Positions 46,953 to 55,930 of a stretch of DNA of 64,000 nt are shown in pieces. The stretch spans positions 1 to 64,000 of the forward strand of contig JALUYA010000014.1 in assembly GCA_027018875.1 (NCBI GenBank), written 5' to 3'. This DNA is from Gammaproteobacteria bacterium. Lineage in GTDB: Bacteria; Pseudomonadota; Gammaproteobacteria; JAKDMP01. Every line of letters starts with the position of its first letter. Position 1 is the first letter of the stretch. A program made the translations under genes and the position numbers. The notes beneath the pieces were generated by a model that was not told the DNA's origin, ran no database searches, and saw nothing but the letters and a program-made list of their open reading frames with translations.

Positions 46953-47726
46953 ATGGCTGTTCTCATTAAAACCCCGGAAGAAATCGAGAAAATGCGCGTT
47001 TCAGCTCGCCTGGCCGCCGAGTTGCTTGAAATAATCAAACCCCATGTGCTGCCGGGAGTGAGCACGGATGATCTCGATCGAATATGCCACGAGTACACCC
47101 TCAAGGTACAGAAGGCAATTCCGGCCAATGTTGGCTATCGGGGATTTCCAAAATCCATCTGCACCTCGGTCAACCAGGTGGTTTGCCATGGTATCCCCGG
47201 CGACAAGCGTCTCAAGAATGGCGATATCATCAATATTGATGTAGCGGTACTCAAGGACGGGTACCATGGCGATACCAGTCGCATGTATTACGTCGGAGAA
47301 CCATCGGTACAGGCCCGCCGGCTGGTGGACACCACATATACGGCCATGAAGCTCGCCCTCCAGGCGGTTCGCCCCGGCCTGCACCTCGGAGATATCGGCC
47401 ACATCATCCAAAGTTATGCCGAGGCTCGGGGGTATTCCGTCGTGCGCGAGTACTGCGGCCACGGCATCGGTCGTGCCTATCACGAAGATCCGCAAATACT
47501 CCATTACGGAGAGCCCGGAACCGGCCTCGTACTCGAGCCGGGGATGATCTTCACCATCGAGCCGATGATCAACGCCGGTCGTCGCCAAGTCAAACTGCTG
47601 CACGATGGCTGGACGGTTGTCACCAAGGATCATTCGTTATCGGCGCAATGGGAGCATACCGTGCTGGTCACCGAGGCGGATTTCGATGTATTGACCGCCC
47701 GAGCGGATGAATCCTTCACCCGGTAA
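46953..47726 (+). CDS. map: Methionine aminopeptidase type I
   Basis: A 257-aa metalloenzyme that removes the initiator Met from new proteins. The metal ligands are seen as Asp in INIDVAVLKDGYHGDTS, His in GHGIGRAYHEDP, and Glu in TIEPMI and QWEHTV. The substrate-site His is in VCHGIPG. I chose the ATG at 46953; the frame opens at 46539, but that part is antisense to rpsB and its leader. It is divergent from rpsB as in other gammaproteobacteria. Its 3' end overlaps glnD by 20 bases. Confidence 0.96.
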   Translation: MAVLIKTPEEIEKMRVSARLAAELLEIIKPHVLPGVSTDDLDRICHEYTLKVQKAIPANVGYRGFPKSICTSVNQVVCHGIPGDKRLKNGDIINIDVAVLKDGYHGDTSRMYYVGEPSVQARRLVDTTYTAMKLALQAVRPGLHLGDIGHIIQSYAEARGYSVVREYCGHGIGRAYHEDPQILHYGEPGTGLVLEPGMIFTIEPMINAGRRQVKLLHDGWTVVTKDHSLSAQWEHTVLVTEADFDVLTARADESFTR

Positions 47727-50274
47727 GGCACTCGACGCCCGGCTTGCCGATGCCCGCCTGGATCTGGCTGCGGGAATAGAACACGGCCGTAGCCCCTCCG
47801 GGTTGCTCTCGATGCATACCCGCGCCCACGACTCCATCCTGCGTGAAGCCTGGCGCCGGCAACTGCCGGGCCGCGCCATTGCGCTCTATGCCACCGGAGG
47901 TTATGGCCGCCGCGCACTCTATCCCGGCTCCGACATCGACCTGGCCGTACTGCTGGAGACCACACCTCCCGAGTCCCTACGGATCCGGATCGAGCGGTTT
48001 ATTCGCAACTTATGGGATCTCGGGCTGCGGGTTGGGATCAGCGTCCGTACCCTGGAGGAAACAGGCCGGGCCGCGGCCGCGGATATAACCATCTTCACGG
48101 CCCTTAGCGAATCCCGGCGCCTCGCCGGAGATGCCCGCCTCGATGCCCGCTTGTTCGCCCTTCTTGCCGATCCCGACCTCTGGCCGGCTCCAATCTACCT
48201 GGATGCCAAGAGGCAAGAACGCGCACGGCGTTACGCCCGTTTTGACGGCAGCAGCCAGCGCCTCGAACCCAGCGTGAAGGAGAGCCCGGGCGGATTGCGT
48301 GACCTGATGACCATCTTCTGGATAGCCGCCCGCTTTCTCGGTCAGCGCAAGGCCGACCTGCGGGATCTCGCCTCCCAAGGACTGATCACCATTGCCGAAC
48401 AACGCGAATTGGCGGCGGCCCTGCGGGTCATTGCCCGGATTCGCCTCGGGTTGCATCACCTGGCCAACCGCGCCGAAGACCGCCTGTTGTTCGACCTGCA
48501 GCCTCGCCTAGCGGCCCTATTGGGCTACCGCCCGCGGCGGGGAACACTCCCGGTCGAACGCATGATGCAGGATTACTATCGTAGCGCCGGTTTCATCGCT
48601 CGGACCAACGCCCTGATGTTCCTGATTCTAGGCGATCAAAGCGCCGCCCCCGCTCGGCCTCTCGCACCGGGATTAATCCGCCGAGGAAAATATATCGATT
48701 TCGCATTACCGGAGTCCCCCCGTATTACCCCACGACTGGTGTTCGACATCTTCCGCCACTGGCAGGACACCCCCTCCGTGCATGGCCTCGCCCCGTCCGC
48801 GCAACGGGCAATCGCCACGGCTCTGCCCCGCATCGATGCCGCCTTTCGGGCAGACCGCGCCAATATGGCTCGATTTCTCGCCATTCTCCGGACTCCGTCC
48901 CGGGTGCATGAAGTGCTGCTCGCCCTGCATGAAACCGGTGTCCTATCCCGCTACTTGCCGGCTTTTGCCCGTATCACCGGACGGATGCAATACGACCTGT
49001 ACCATCTATTCACGGTCGATGAACACGTATTGTGGGTTATCGCCAACATCCAGGCACTGCGGGAGGGCCAGTTTACTCCCGCACGAACCGACCTACTGGC
49101 CGCCGCCGCACGCATAGACCGCATCGACCTGCTCTACCTTGCCGCACTATTCCATGACATTGCCAAGGGCCGCGGCGGCAATCACTCTCACCTGGGCGCC
49201 GCCGAGGCGAGGCGCTTTACCCGCGCGCATGGGTTCTCCCCGGCAGAGCGCGATCTGGTCGTATGGCTGGTTCGGGAACACCTGACCCTGTCGCTGACCG
49301 CGCAGAAATCCGACCTGTCCGACCCCCGGGTCATAGCGGATTTTGCCGCTCGGGTCGGGGACCAACGCCGCCTGGATTACCTGTACATTTTGACTGTAGC
49401 CGATGTCCGCGCAACCAATCCCTCCCTGTGGAATGCCTGGCGCGGCGCCCTGTTCGGAGAACTCTACGAAACCGCCAGCCAGGCGCTGTGGCGGGGACTG
49501 GAACACCCCGCCGATACCGCAGGGGAAATCGCGATCCGCAAGCGGGATGCCCGCAACCTGCTCGGCGGCAGGAGCGCCGTGATAGAACGGCTGTGGAACC
49601 GCTTGGGCGAAGAATATTTTCTGCAGTACCCGGCGGAAGAGATCGTCTGGCATACCCGCAATCTCATGACCATAATCCATCCCCCCGCGGTGTTTCTGCG
49701 CCCGGCCCCGAACCGATCCGGAACCGCCATTATGGTGTATTGCTCGCGCGGTCATTTCGCCTTCGCCCGCATGACCGCGGCCCTCGCCCAGCTGGGCCTT
49801 ACCATCGTGGCCGCGCGCTGCGTACCGGTCGGCCGGGATATCACCCTCGACACCTACATGGTCCTGGAAGCCGACGGGTGTCCAATCGAAGATCTGCGCC
49901 AGCTGGAGCGGGTCAAGGATTTCCTTACCGGGGAACTCGAACGCGATCCAACCAGCTCCCGCCGGGTTACCCGCCCGACCCCACGCCAAGTCCGGCTCTT
50001 CAGCACCCCGACCCGGATCACCATGACAGCCGATACCGCCCACCGCTACACCCTGCTCGAGCTACACGCAAGCGACCGTCCGGGCCTGCTGGCCACGGTC
50101 GGGCGCGCCTTTCGTCGCTGTGGGGTATACCTGCTTCTTGCCAAGGTAATGACCGTCGGTGAACGCGCCGAAGACGTCTTCCATATCACCGATGACGCAG
50201 GTAAAATTCCCGACGAGGCGACCCTGCTGGAACTGGAAAAGACTCTCTACGCCGAAATCAACGAGAACACCTGA
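47707..50274 (+). CDS. glnD: Bifunctional [PII] uridylyltransferase / uridylyl-removing enzyme
   Basis: An 855-aa nitrogen sensor that uridylylates PII when glutamine is low and removes UMP when it is high. The nucleotidyltransferase motif GGYGRRALYPGSDID spans about residues 64-78. A GlnD linker follows, then the HD hydrolase domain with LAALFHDIAKGRGGNHS, and two C-terminal ACT domains (second: YTLLELHASDRPGLLATVGRAF). The PII and glutamine synthetase genes are not in the window. The start lies inside the map 3' end, so coupling is likely. Confidence 0.96.
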   Translation: MNPSPGKALDARLADARLDLAAGIEHGRSPSGLLSMHTRAHDSILREAWRRQLPGRAIALYATGGYGRRALYPGSDIDLAVLLETTPPESLRIRIERFIRNLWDLGLRVGISVRTLEETGRAAAADITIFTALSESRRLAGDARLDARLFALLADPDLWPAPIYLDAKRQERARRYARFDGSSQRLEPSVKESPGGLRDLMTIFWIAARFLGQRKADLRDLASQGLITIAEQRELAAALRVIARIRLGLHHLANRAEDRLLFDLQPRLAALLGYRPRRGTLPVERMMQDYYRSAGFIARTNALMFLILGDQSAAPARPLAPGLIRRGKYIDFALPESPRITPRLVFDIFRHWQDTPSVHGLAPSAQRAIATALPRIDAAFRADRANMARFLAILRTPSRVHEVLLALHETGVLSRYLPAFARITGRMQYDLYHLFTVDEHVLWVIANIQALREGQFTPARTDLLAAAARIDRIDLLYLAALFHDIAKGRGGNHSHLGAAEARRFTRAHGFSPAERDLVVWLVREHLTLSLTAQKSDLSDPRVIADFAARVGDQRRLDYLYILTVADVRATNPSLWNAWRGALFGELYETASQALWRGLEHPADTAGEIAIRKRDARNLLGGRSAVIERLWNRLGEEYFLQYPAEEIVWHTRNLMTIIHPPAVFLRPAPNRSGTAIMVYCSRGHFAFARMTAALAQLGLTIVAARCVPVGRDITLDTYMVLEADGCPIEDLRQLERVKDFLTGELERDPTSSRRVTRPTPRQVRLFSTPTRITMTADTAHRYTLLELHASDRPGLLATVGRAFRRCGVYLLLAKVMTVGERAEDVFHITDDAGKIPDEATLLELEKTLYAEINENT

Positions 50275-50367
50275 CCTTCCAGGGTAAGAATGCACGGCCC
50301 GACCGGCCAGTCTCCCGTTCCAGCCGGTCAAGAGATAAACTGTATCGGCTTGATTGCCACATTCCGA

Positions 50368-51570
50368 ATGAATCCTAATATTCGCCAGTTGCAACGCTAC
50401 CCGTTCGAGCGCCTGCGCGCCCTGCTTGCCGGCCACGTCCCGCCGGCTGACCGCCCGCTCATCCCGATGTCCATCGGCGAGCCGCGTCATGCGCCCCCGG
50501 GCTTCGTGATCGAGGCCCTGCATCAACACGCGGGAGACCTCGGCTCCTACCCCCCTTCCACCGGCCTGCCCGAATTGCGCCAAGCCATGGCCGCAGCGCT
50601 GGCGCGGCGCTACCCGGGGGCCGCAAAAATCGATCCGCAGAACCAGATACTGCCGGTCGGCGGAACCCGTGAGGGCTTGTTCGCCTTCGTGCAGGCAATG
50701 CTCGATCCGACGACCCCGTCGCTGGTGGCGATGCCCAACCCCTTCTACCAGATTTATGAAGGGGCCACGATCCTCGCCGGGGCCACTCCCTACTACATCA
50801 ACACCCCTCGCGAGAATGCCTTTTTACCCGATCTCGACGCGGTTCCCGATGCCACCTGGGCGCACTGCCAATTGCTCGTTCTGTGCTCGCCCGGCAACCC
50901 CACCGGCGCCGTCATACCGATTGAACTGTGGCAACGGGCCTTCGAGCTGGCCGATCGCTTTAATTTCGTCATCGCCGCCGACGAGTGCTACGCCGACATC
51001 TATACCGATGAATCCGCCCCACCGCCCGGTGCGCTCGAAGCGGCCCGCCTCGCCGGGCGCGAACGCCTGGATCGGCTGGTAGTGTTCCACAGCCTGTCAA
51101 AACGCTCGAGCATCCCCGGGCTGCGCTCCGGGTTCGCCGCCGGCGATCGGGACCTGATCGGCCCATTCGCCGCTTACCGTACCTATCACGGTGTTGCCCT
51201 GCCGCTGGCGACCCAGTATGCCAGCCTCGCCGCCTGGAACGAACCGACGCATGTCGCCGCCAACCGTCGCCGTTACCAGGCAAAATTTCACCTGGCCGAA
51301 GAGATTCTCGGCCCCCACGTGGACCTGGAGATTCCTGCCGGGGCGTTCTACCTCTGGCTGGCCGTGCCCGGTGGGGACGACGAGCGCTTCGCCCGTGATC
51401 TATACATCCGGGAAGGCCTGATAACGCTCCCGGGCCGCTACCTTTCCCGGCCCACCGCAAACGGGGATCCCGGTGCCGGATATCTACGCATCTCCCTTGT
51501 GCCGGATGAAGACCCCTGCAGGGACGCCTTGCTCCGTCTCAGCCGCTTTATCCGTTCCCGTGTCGCCTGA
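50368..51570 (+). CDS. dapC: Succinyldiaminopimelate transaminase
   Basis: A 400-aa PLP aminotransferase (fold type I) that converts N-succinyl-2-amino-6-oxopimelate to N-succinyl-diaminopimelate. The N-terminal [19 protein letters not shown] is typical of DapC. The substrate-side MSIGEPRH, the cofactor segment CSPGNPTGA, and the PLP Lys in [16 protein letters not shown] are seen. The ATG at 50368 is chosen by family N-terminus; the frame opens at 50290. It leads dapC-dapD-dapE, one base before dapD. This context supports DapC over a generic aspartate aminotransferase. Confidence 0.92.
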   Translation: MNPNIRQLQRYPFERLRALLAGHVPPADRPLIPMSIGEPRHAPPGFVIEALHQHAGDLGSYPPSTGLPELRQAMAAALARRYPGAAKIDPQNQILPVGGTREGLFAFVQAMLDPTTPSLVAMPNPFYQIYEGATILAGATPYYINTPRENAFLPDLDAVPDATWAHCQLLVLCSPGNPTGAVIPIELWQRAFELADRFNFVIAADECYADIYTDESAPPPGALEAARLAGRERLDRLVVFHSLSKRSSIPGLRSGFAAGDRDLIGPFAAYRTYHGVALPLATQYASLAAWNEPTHVAANRRRYQAKFHLAEEILGPHVDLEIPAGAFYLWLAVPGGDDERFARDLYIREGLITLPGRYLSRPTANGDPGAGYLRISLVPDEDPCRDALLRLSRFIRSRVA

Positions 51571-51571
51571 G

Positions 51572-52405
51572 ATGACCCCGGATCGGGCCCGCTCGGAGAT
51601 TGAGGCCGCATTTTCCTCTTCCGAACCATCCCCGCGGAACGCGCCTGCCGGGCTTTGCGAAGCCGTCGCAACGGCTATCGATCTTCTCAATTGTGGCAAG
51701 GAGCGAATCGCGGAACCGGCTGAGGGCGGCTGGCGCGTCAATTCCTGGCTGAAAAAGGCGGTGCTGCTCTACTTCCGCCTCCAGGAAAATCGGGCCTTGA
51801 ACGTCGGCAAGGTGCGTGGCTACGACAAAATCCCCCTCAAGTATGCCGCCTACGGCGCGCAGGATTTCGCCCGTGACCGGATCCGGGTAGTTCCACCGGC
51901 CACGGTGCGCTACGGCGCCTATATCGGCCCCAATGTCGTGCTGATGCCCGCCTACGTCAACATCGGCGCCTACATCGGGGCCGGCACCCTGATCGATACC
52001 TGGGCCACCGTCGGCTCCTGCGCCCAAATCGGGGCCCGGGTGCATCTGTCCGGAGGCGTCGGCATCGGCGGCGTGCTCGAACCCTTGCAGGCCACGCCCA
52101 CCATCATCGAGGACGACTGCTTCATCGGCGCCCGCTCGGAGATCGTCGAGGGCGTAATCGTAGAACGCGGCGCGGTCATCTCGATGGGAGTCTACCTCGG
52201 TCGCTCGACCCCTATCTATGACCGCGCCACCGCCGCGGTAATCCGGGGACGGGTCCCCGCCGGGTCCGTAGTGGTACCCGGCTCACTCCCGGCCGCCGAC
52301 GGCAGCCATCAGCTTTACTGTGCCGTGATCGTCAAGCGCGTCGATGCGAAGACCCGCGCCAAGACTGGTATCAACGAACTACTGCGTGCAGGTCGGGACG
52401 AATGA
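51572..52405 (+). CDS. dapD: 2,3,4,5-tetrahydropyridine-2,6-dicarboxylate N-succinyltransferase
   Basis: A 277-aa beta-helix enzyme that commits tetrahydrodipicolinate to the succinylase branch of lysine/diaminopimelate synthesis. [17 protein letters not shown] and the hexapeptide repeats [19 protein letters not shown] and [15 protein letters not shown] are family marks. The ATG follows the dapC stop after one base. The frame upstream to 51473 is a shadow of dapC. Confidence 0.96.
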   Translation: MTPDRARSEIEAAFSSSEPSPRNAPAGLCEAVATAIDLLNCGKERIAEPAEGGWRVNSWLKKAVLLYFRLQENRALNVGKVRGYDKIPLKYAAYGAQDFARDRIRVVPPATVRYGAYIGPNVVLMPAYVNIGAYIGAGTLIDTWATVGSCAQIGARVHLSGGVGIGGVLEPLQATPTIIEDDCFIGARSEIVEGVIVERGAVISMGVYLGRSTPIYDRATAAVIRGRVPAGSVVVPGSLPAADGSHQLYCAVIVKRVDAKTRAKTGINELLRAGRDE

Positions 52406-53562
52406 CCCATCCGGCGCTGGAATCCATCCTGGCCCTGGCGCGGGCACTCATCTCGCGGGCATCGATAACACCTGCCGATGCCGGCTGCCAAGACCTGGTC
52501 GGCGAACGGCTTGCGGCGCATGGATTCGAACTCGAACCGATGCCATTCGGGAAGGTCTCCAATCTCTGGGCGACCCATGGCGACGGAAGCCCAGTGATGG
52601 TCTTCGCCGGCCATACCGATATCGTCCCACCGGGGCCACGCGAAGCCTGGCACGGCGACCCATTTACGCCGCTCATTCGGGGCGGGCGGCTTTTCGGCCG
52701 CGGCGCGGCCGATATGAAGGGCGGGCTGGCGGCAATGGTCGAGGCCGCCTGCAGCTTCGTTCGCGCGCACCCGGAACATCCCGGCACCCTGGCATTCCTG
52801 GTCACCTCGGACGAAGAGGGCACCGCCCGCGACGGCACCCGCCGCGTGGTGGAAACCCTGCTCGAGCGCGGCCTGTCTCCGGCTTACTGCCTGCTCGGCG
52901 AGCCTTCGAGCGCCACCCGCGCCGGCGACGAAATTCGCATCGGCCGGCGCGGCTCCCTCTCGGGCCGGATTACCGTCACGGGCACCCAGGGCCACGTCGC
53001 CTACCCGGACCGGGCCGACAATGCCCTGCACCGGCTGCTCGCGGTTTTGGCCGACCTGCTGGCCATGCACCGACCCGAGGGCGACCCCGCCTTTCCGCCG
53101 CTGGCATTCCAGGTCGCCAACCTGGAAGCCGGCACCGGGGCCGCCAATGTCATCCCGGGGCGGGCCACGGCCCAGTTCAATTTCCGCTATCCCCCCCCGC
53201 TCGACCCAGGCCTGCTGCGATGCCGGGTCGAGACCATTTGCGCCCGCCATGCCCCTCGGTATACGCTCACCTGGGACGAAGGCGGCCGCCCGTTTTTATC
53301 GCCCCCCGGGGCGCTGCGCGCCGCGCTACGGGCGGCCATTAAAGCCACCACCGGGGCCTATCCCCGGCTGTCCACCGGCGGCGGCACCTCGGATGGTCGC
53401 TTCATCGCTCCCACCGGGGCCGAAATTATCGAACTCGGGCCGGTGCGCGACTCGATCCACCAGGCCAACGAATGGGTTTCGCTGCACGATCTCGCCCTGC
53501 TCGGCCGCCTCTATACCGATCTCCTGGAACGCCTGCTCGGGACTACGACGCCCCCGGGTTGA
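52402..53562 (+). CDS. dapE: Succinyl-diaminopimelate desuccinylase
   Basis: A 386-aa M20 zinc hydrolase that releases LL-diaminopimelate. The metal ligands lie in [23 protein letters not shown] and TSDEEGTA, with [10 protein letters not shown] and the last ligand His near [15 protein letters not shown]. The ATG overlaps the dapD stop as ATGA. Its 3' end overlaps the opposing thioesterase gene by 20 bases. Confidence 0.96.
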   Translation: MTHPALESILALARALISRASITPADAGCQDLVGERLAAHGFELEPMPFGKVSNLWATHGDGSPVMVFAGHTDIVPPGPREAWHGDPFTPLIRGGRLFGRGAADMKGGLAAMVEAACSFVRAHPEHPGTLAFLVTSDEEGTARDGTRRVVETLLERGLSPAYCLLGEPSSATRAGDEIRIGRRGSLSGRITVTGTQGHVAYPDRADNALHRLLAVLADLLAMHRPEGDPAFPPLAFQVANLEAGTGAANVIPGRATAQFNFRYPPPLDPGLLRCRVETICARHAPRYTLTWDEGGRPFLSPPGALRAALRAAIKATTGAYPRLSTGGGTSDGRFIAPTGAEIIELGPVRDSIHQANEWVSLHDLALLGRLYTDLLERLLGTTTPPG

Positions 53563-53959
53563 CGATGGTGCCTATGGCAAAAACCACGGGGGTCTGCACC
53601 TCGCCGTCGCGGGCCACGATCTGGCAACGACAGAGCGCCCGACGCCGGCCCGCATGGATCACCTCGGCCCGGGCGACCAGGCGCTCGCCGCGTGCCGGGC
53701 GAAGGTAATGCAGGGTGTACTGGGCCGTAAGTCCATCGCCCCAGAGACTGCCACCGGCAAAGGTGAGCGCATTATCGGCGAGATAACTCAGCACCCCGCC
53801 ATGGACGAATCCATGCTGCTGGAGAAAGGTTTCCCGTAACCCCAGGACCAGCTCGGCACGACCTTCGCCACAGGCCGCCAGTTCGGCTCCTAGCAGTCGG
53901 CTGAAGGGCTGCGCGGCCAATACCCGCCGCGCGGCCTCGAGCCCAAACCCGGCGTTCAC
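53543..53959 (-). CDS. PaaI-family hotdog thioesterase
   Basis: A 138-aa single hotdog domain. The segment LQQHGFVHGGVLSYLADNALTFAG is the PaaI/YdiI-type active-site helix. Such enzymes split acyl-CoA esters; the acyl group here is unknown. It starts with GTG at 53959, overlapping the acyl-CoA synthetase stop as GTGA, so the two are made together. The pair may act on the same acyl group in opposite directions, or the thioesterase may clear dead-end CoA esters. Confidence 0.82.
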   Translation of the reverse strand: MNAGFGLEAARRVLAAQPFSRLLGAELAACGEGRAELVLGLRETFLQQHGFVHGGVLSYLADNALTFAGGSLWGDGLTAQYTLHYLRPARGERLVARAEVIHAGRRRALCRCQIVARDGEVQTPVVFAIGTIVNPGAS

Positions 53960-55617
53960 AACAACTTTTCCTCGCGATACTCCTGGGCCGATCCGGATTC
54001 GGCATGCCGGCGCAGATCGACCCGGCGGATTTTGCCCGAAATAGTCTTGGGCAACTCGAAAAATTCGAGCCGCCGGATGCGTTGATACGGGGCAAGACGG
54101 CGGCGGGAAAACTCAAAGATCAGCCGTGCCGTCGCGGCATCGGGCGAGTAGCCTGCCCGCAGCGCCACATAGGCCTTGGGAACGCTCAGGCGCAGCGGGT
54201 CCGGGGCCGGCACTACGGCCGCCTCGGCCACGCACTCGCATTCGATCAGCGCCGATTCGAGTTCGAAAGGGCTGATCCGGTAATCGGAACTCTTGAATAC
54301 ATCATCGGCCCGACCCACGTACCAGTACACCCCCTCGGCATCGCGGCGCACTACATCACCGGTGCGATAGACCCCACCGGCCATCGCCTGCGCCGTGCGT
54401 TCGGGATCTCCTTGATACCCCTGCATCAAGCCCAGAGGAGGCGGCTCTAACAACAGCCCCAATTCCCCCTCTCCGGCCTCGCCATCGGCGGTACCGAGAA
54501 GCGTGGGCCGGTAGCCGGGCAACGGCATCCCCATCGCCCCGGGCTTCACCTCCCGGCCGGGCGGATTGCCGATCTGGGCCGTGGTCTCGGTCTGTCCATA
54601 GCCGTCGCGGATGGTCAGCCCCCAGCCCTGCTCGACCCGCGCGATCACCTCGGGGTTCAACGGCTCACCCGCGCTCACCAACTCCCGCAGGCTGACCCGG
54701 TAAGCGGCCAGATCCTGCTGGATGAATAAGCGCCAAACCGTGGGCGGGGCGCATAACGTGGTTGCCTCGAGCGCAACGATCCGCTCCAGGGTGGCGGCGG
54801 CATCAAACCGCCCGGTGTTGAGCGCCAGCACCGTTGCCCCGGCATTCCACGGCGCAAACACGCTCGACCAGGCATGCTTCGCCCACCCTGGGGAACTGAT
54901 ATTCAGGTGCCGATCTCCCTCGCGCAAGCCGATCCAATACAGGGTAGACAAGTGCCCCACCGGGTAGGAGGTATGGGTATGGACCACCAACTTCGGCCGG
55001 CTGGTGGTGCCGGAAGTGAAGTAATAAAGAAAGGGATCGTCCGCCGCCGTCGCCGTGCTCGGCACATACCGCGGCGGAGCCGCGTACACCTCGTCCCAGC
55101 GACGCCAGCCCGAGACCGGTTCGCCCACCGAGACCCGGGCCGTCACCCCCGGCAAACCCTCGCAGCGCGAGGTGAATTCACTCGCCACCAGCAGGTGCCT
55201 GACCCCGGCGGCCTCGACCCGGAAGGCGATACCCTCGGCATTCATCAACGTGGTCGTCGGCACCACGATCGCTCCCAGTTTCATCAACCCGAGCAGGCTC
55301 TCCCACAGCGCGGGGACATTGTCGAGCATCAGCAGGACCGGGTCGCCCCGCCGCACTCCAAGTCCCGAAAAATAATTCGCCGCCTGGCTGGAACGGCGGG
55401 ACAATTCATGAAACCCGATCTCGGTCGTGCCGCCATCGGTGTTGGCAATAACCAGCGCGGGATGCTCATTGTTCTCGGCATAGCGGTCGAACCAATCGAG
55501 CGCCCAGTTGAATCGCTCCAGGCGCGGCCGGCGAAACCCCCGGTAAGCCGTATCGTAGTCCTCGCCATGGTCAAGGAGAAACTGCCGCGCCGCAAGAAAG
55601 GCATCTACTTCGCTCAT
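53956..55617 (-). CDS. AMP-binding acyl-CoA synthetase
   Basis: A 553-aa ANL-superfamily ligase that activates a carboxylic acid via acyl-AMP to its CoA ester. The P-loop is in YYFTSGTTSRPK, the A5-type motif in RDGYGQTET, and the adenylation Lys lies in PKTISGKIRRVDL near the C-terminus. The segment SSPGWAKHAWSSVFAPWNAGATV resembles medium-chain acyl-CoA and acetoacetyl-type synthetases more than acetyl-CoA synthetase. The substrate is not clear. It is divergent from the peptidase gene and coupled to the thioesterase. Confidence 0.85.
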   Translation of the reverse strand: MSEVDAFLAARQFLLDHGEDYDTAYRGFRRPRLERFNWALDWFDRYAENNEHPALVIANTDGGTTEIGFHELSRRSSQAANYFSGLGVRRGDPVLLMLDNVPALWESLLGLMKLGAIVVPTTTLMNAEGIAFRVEAAGVRHLLVASEFTSRCEGLPGVTARVSVGEPVSGWRRWDEVYAAPPRYVPSTATAADDPFLYYFTSGTTSRPKLVVHTHTSYPVGHLSTLYWIGLREGDRHLNISSPGWAKHAWSSVFAPWNAGATVLALNTGRFDAAATLERIVALEATTLCAPPTVWRLFIQQDLAAYRVSLRELVSAGEPLNPEVIARVEQGWGLTIRDGYGQTETTAQIGNPPGREVKPGAMGMPLPGYRPTLLGTADGEAGEGELGLLLEPPPLGLMQGYQGDPERTAQAMAGGVYRTGDVVRRDAEGVYWYVGRADDVFKSSDYRISPFELESALIECECVAEAAVVPAPDPLRLSVPKAYVALRAGYSPDAATARLIFEFSRRRLAPYQRIRRLEFFELPKTISGKIRRVDLRRHAESGSAQEYREEKLL

Positions 55618-55814
55618 GATCGACCTCTAAATAAATCCTGGTTCTCATCGTAGCACTCACACCCGTTTGTAGCCGCCCGAACCGCCGCTCCCGCAGGAAT
55701 CGCAAGTTAGCAAGAGTCCCGGCTCGGCAATGAGGCTCCCCAATCAGCTCGAAACAGGCCCCGGGTTCCCCGGGGACAGGCCACCGTGGATCGCTGATGC
55801 GATAAACTTGCAAT

Positions 55815-55826
55815 CAAGAATTCTTG
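55815..55826. promoter_or_regulatory. Perfect 12-bp palindrome upstream of the peptidase
   Basis: CAAGAATTCTTG lies in the divergent gap between the acyl-CoA synthetase and peptidase genes, within a wider imperfect TGCAA...TTGCA dyad. It could be an operator or chance; no regulator gene is nearby. Confidence 0.25.
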
Positions 55827-55930
55827 CAGAGTAATCCATGCACTGGGACAACCCTGGGTTCCGCGCCGGCGGCCCCTTGTTGGGCGCCGGCGCGGGTGAT
55901 GCGGATCTTCCCACTGAAACGGACACGGAG

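Noticed and set aside
49147-50043. 298-aa open frame opposite glnD
   Set aside because: Gly/Arg/Pro-rich shadow of glnD codon use, with no domain.
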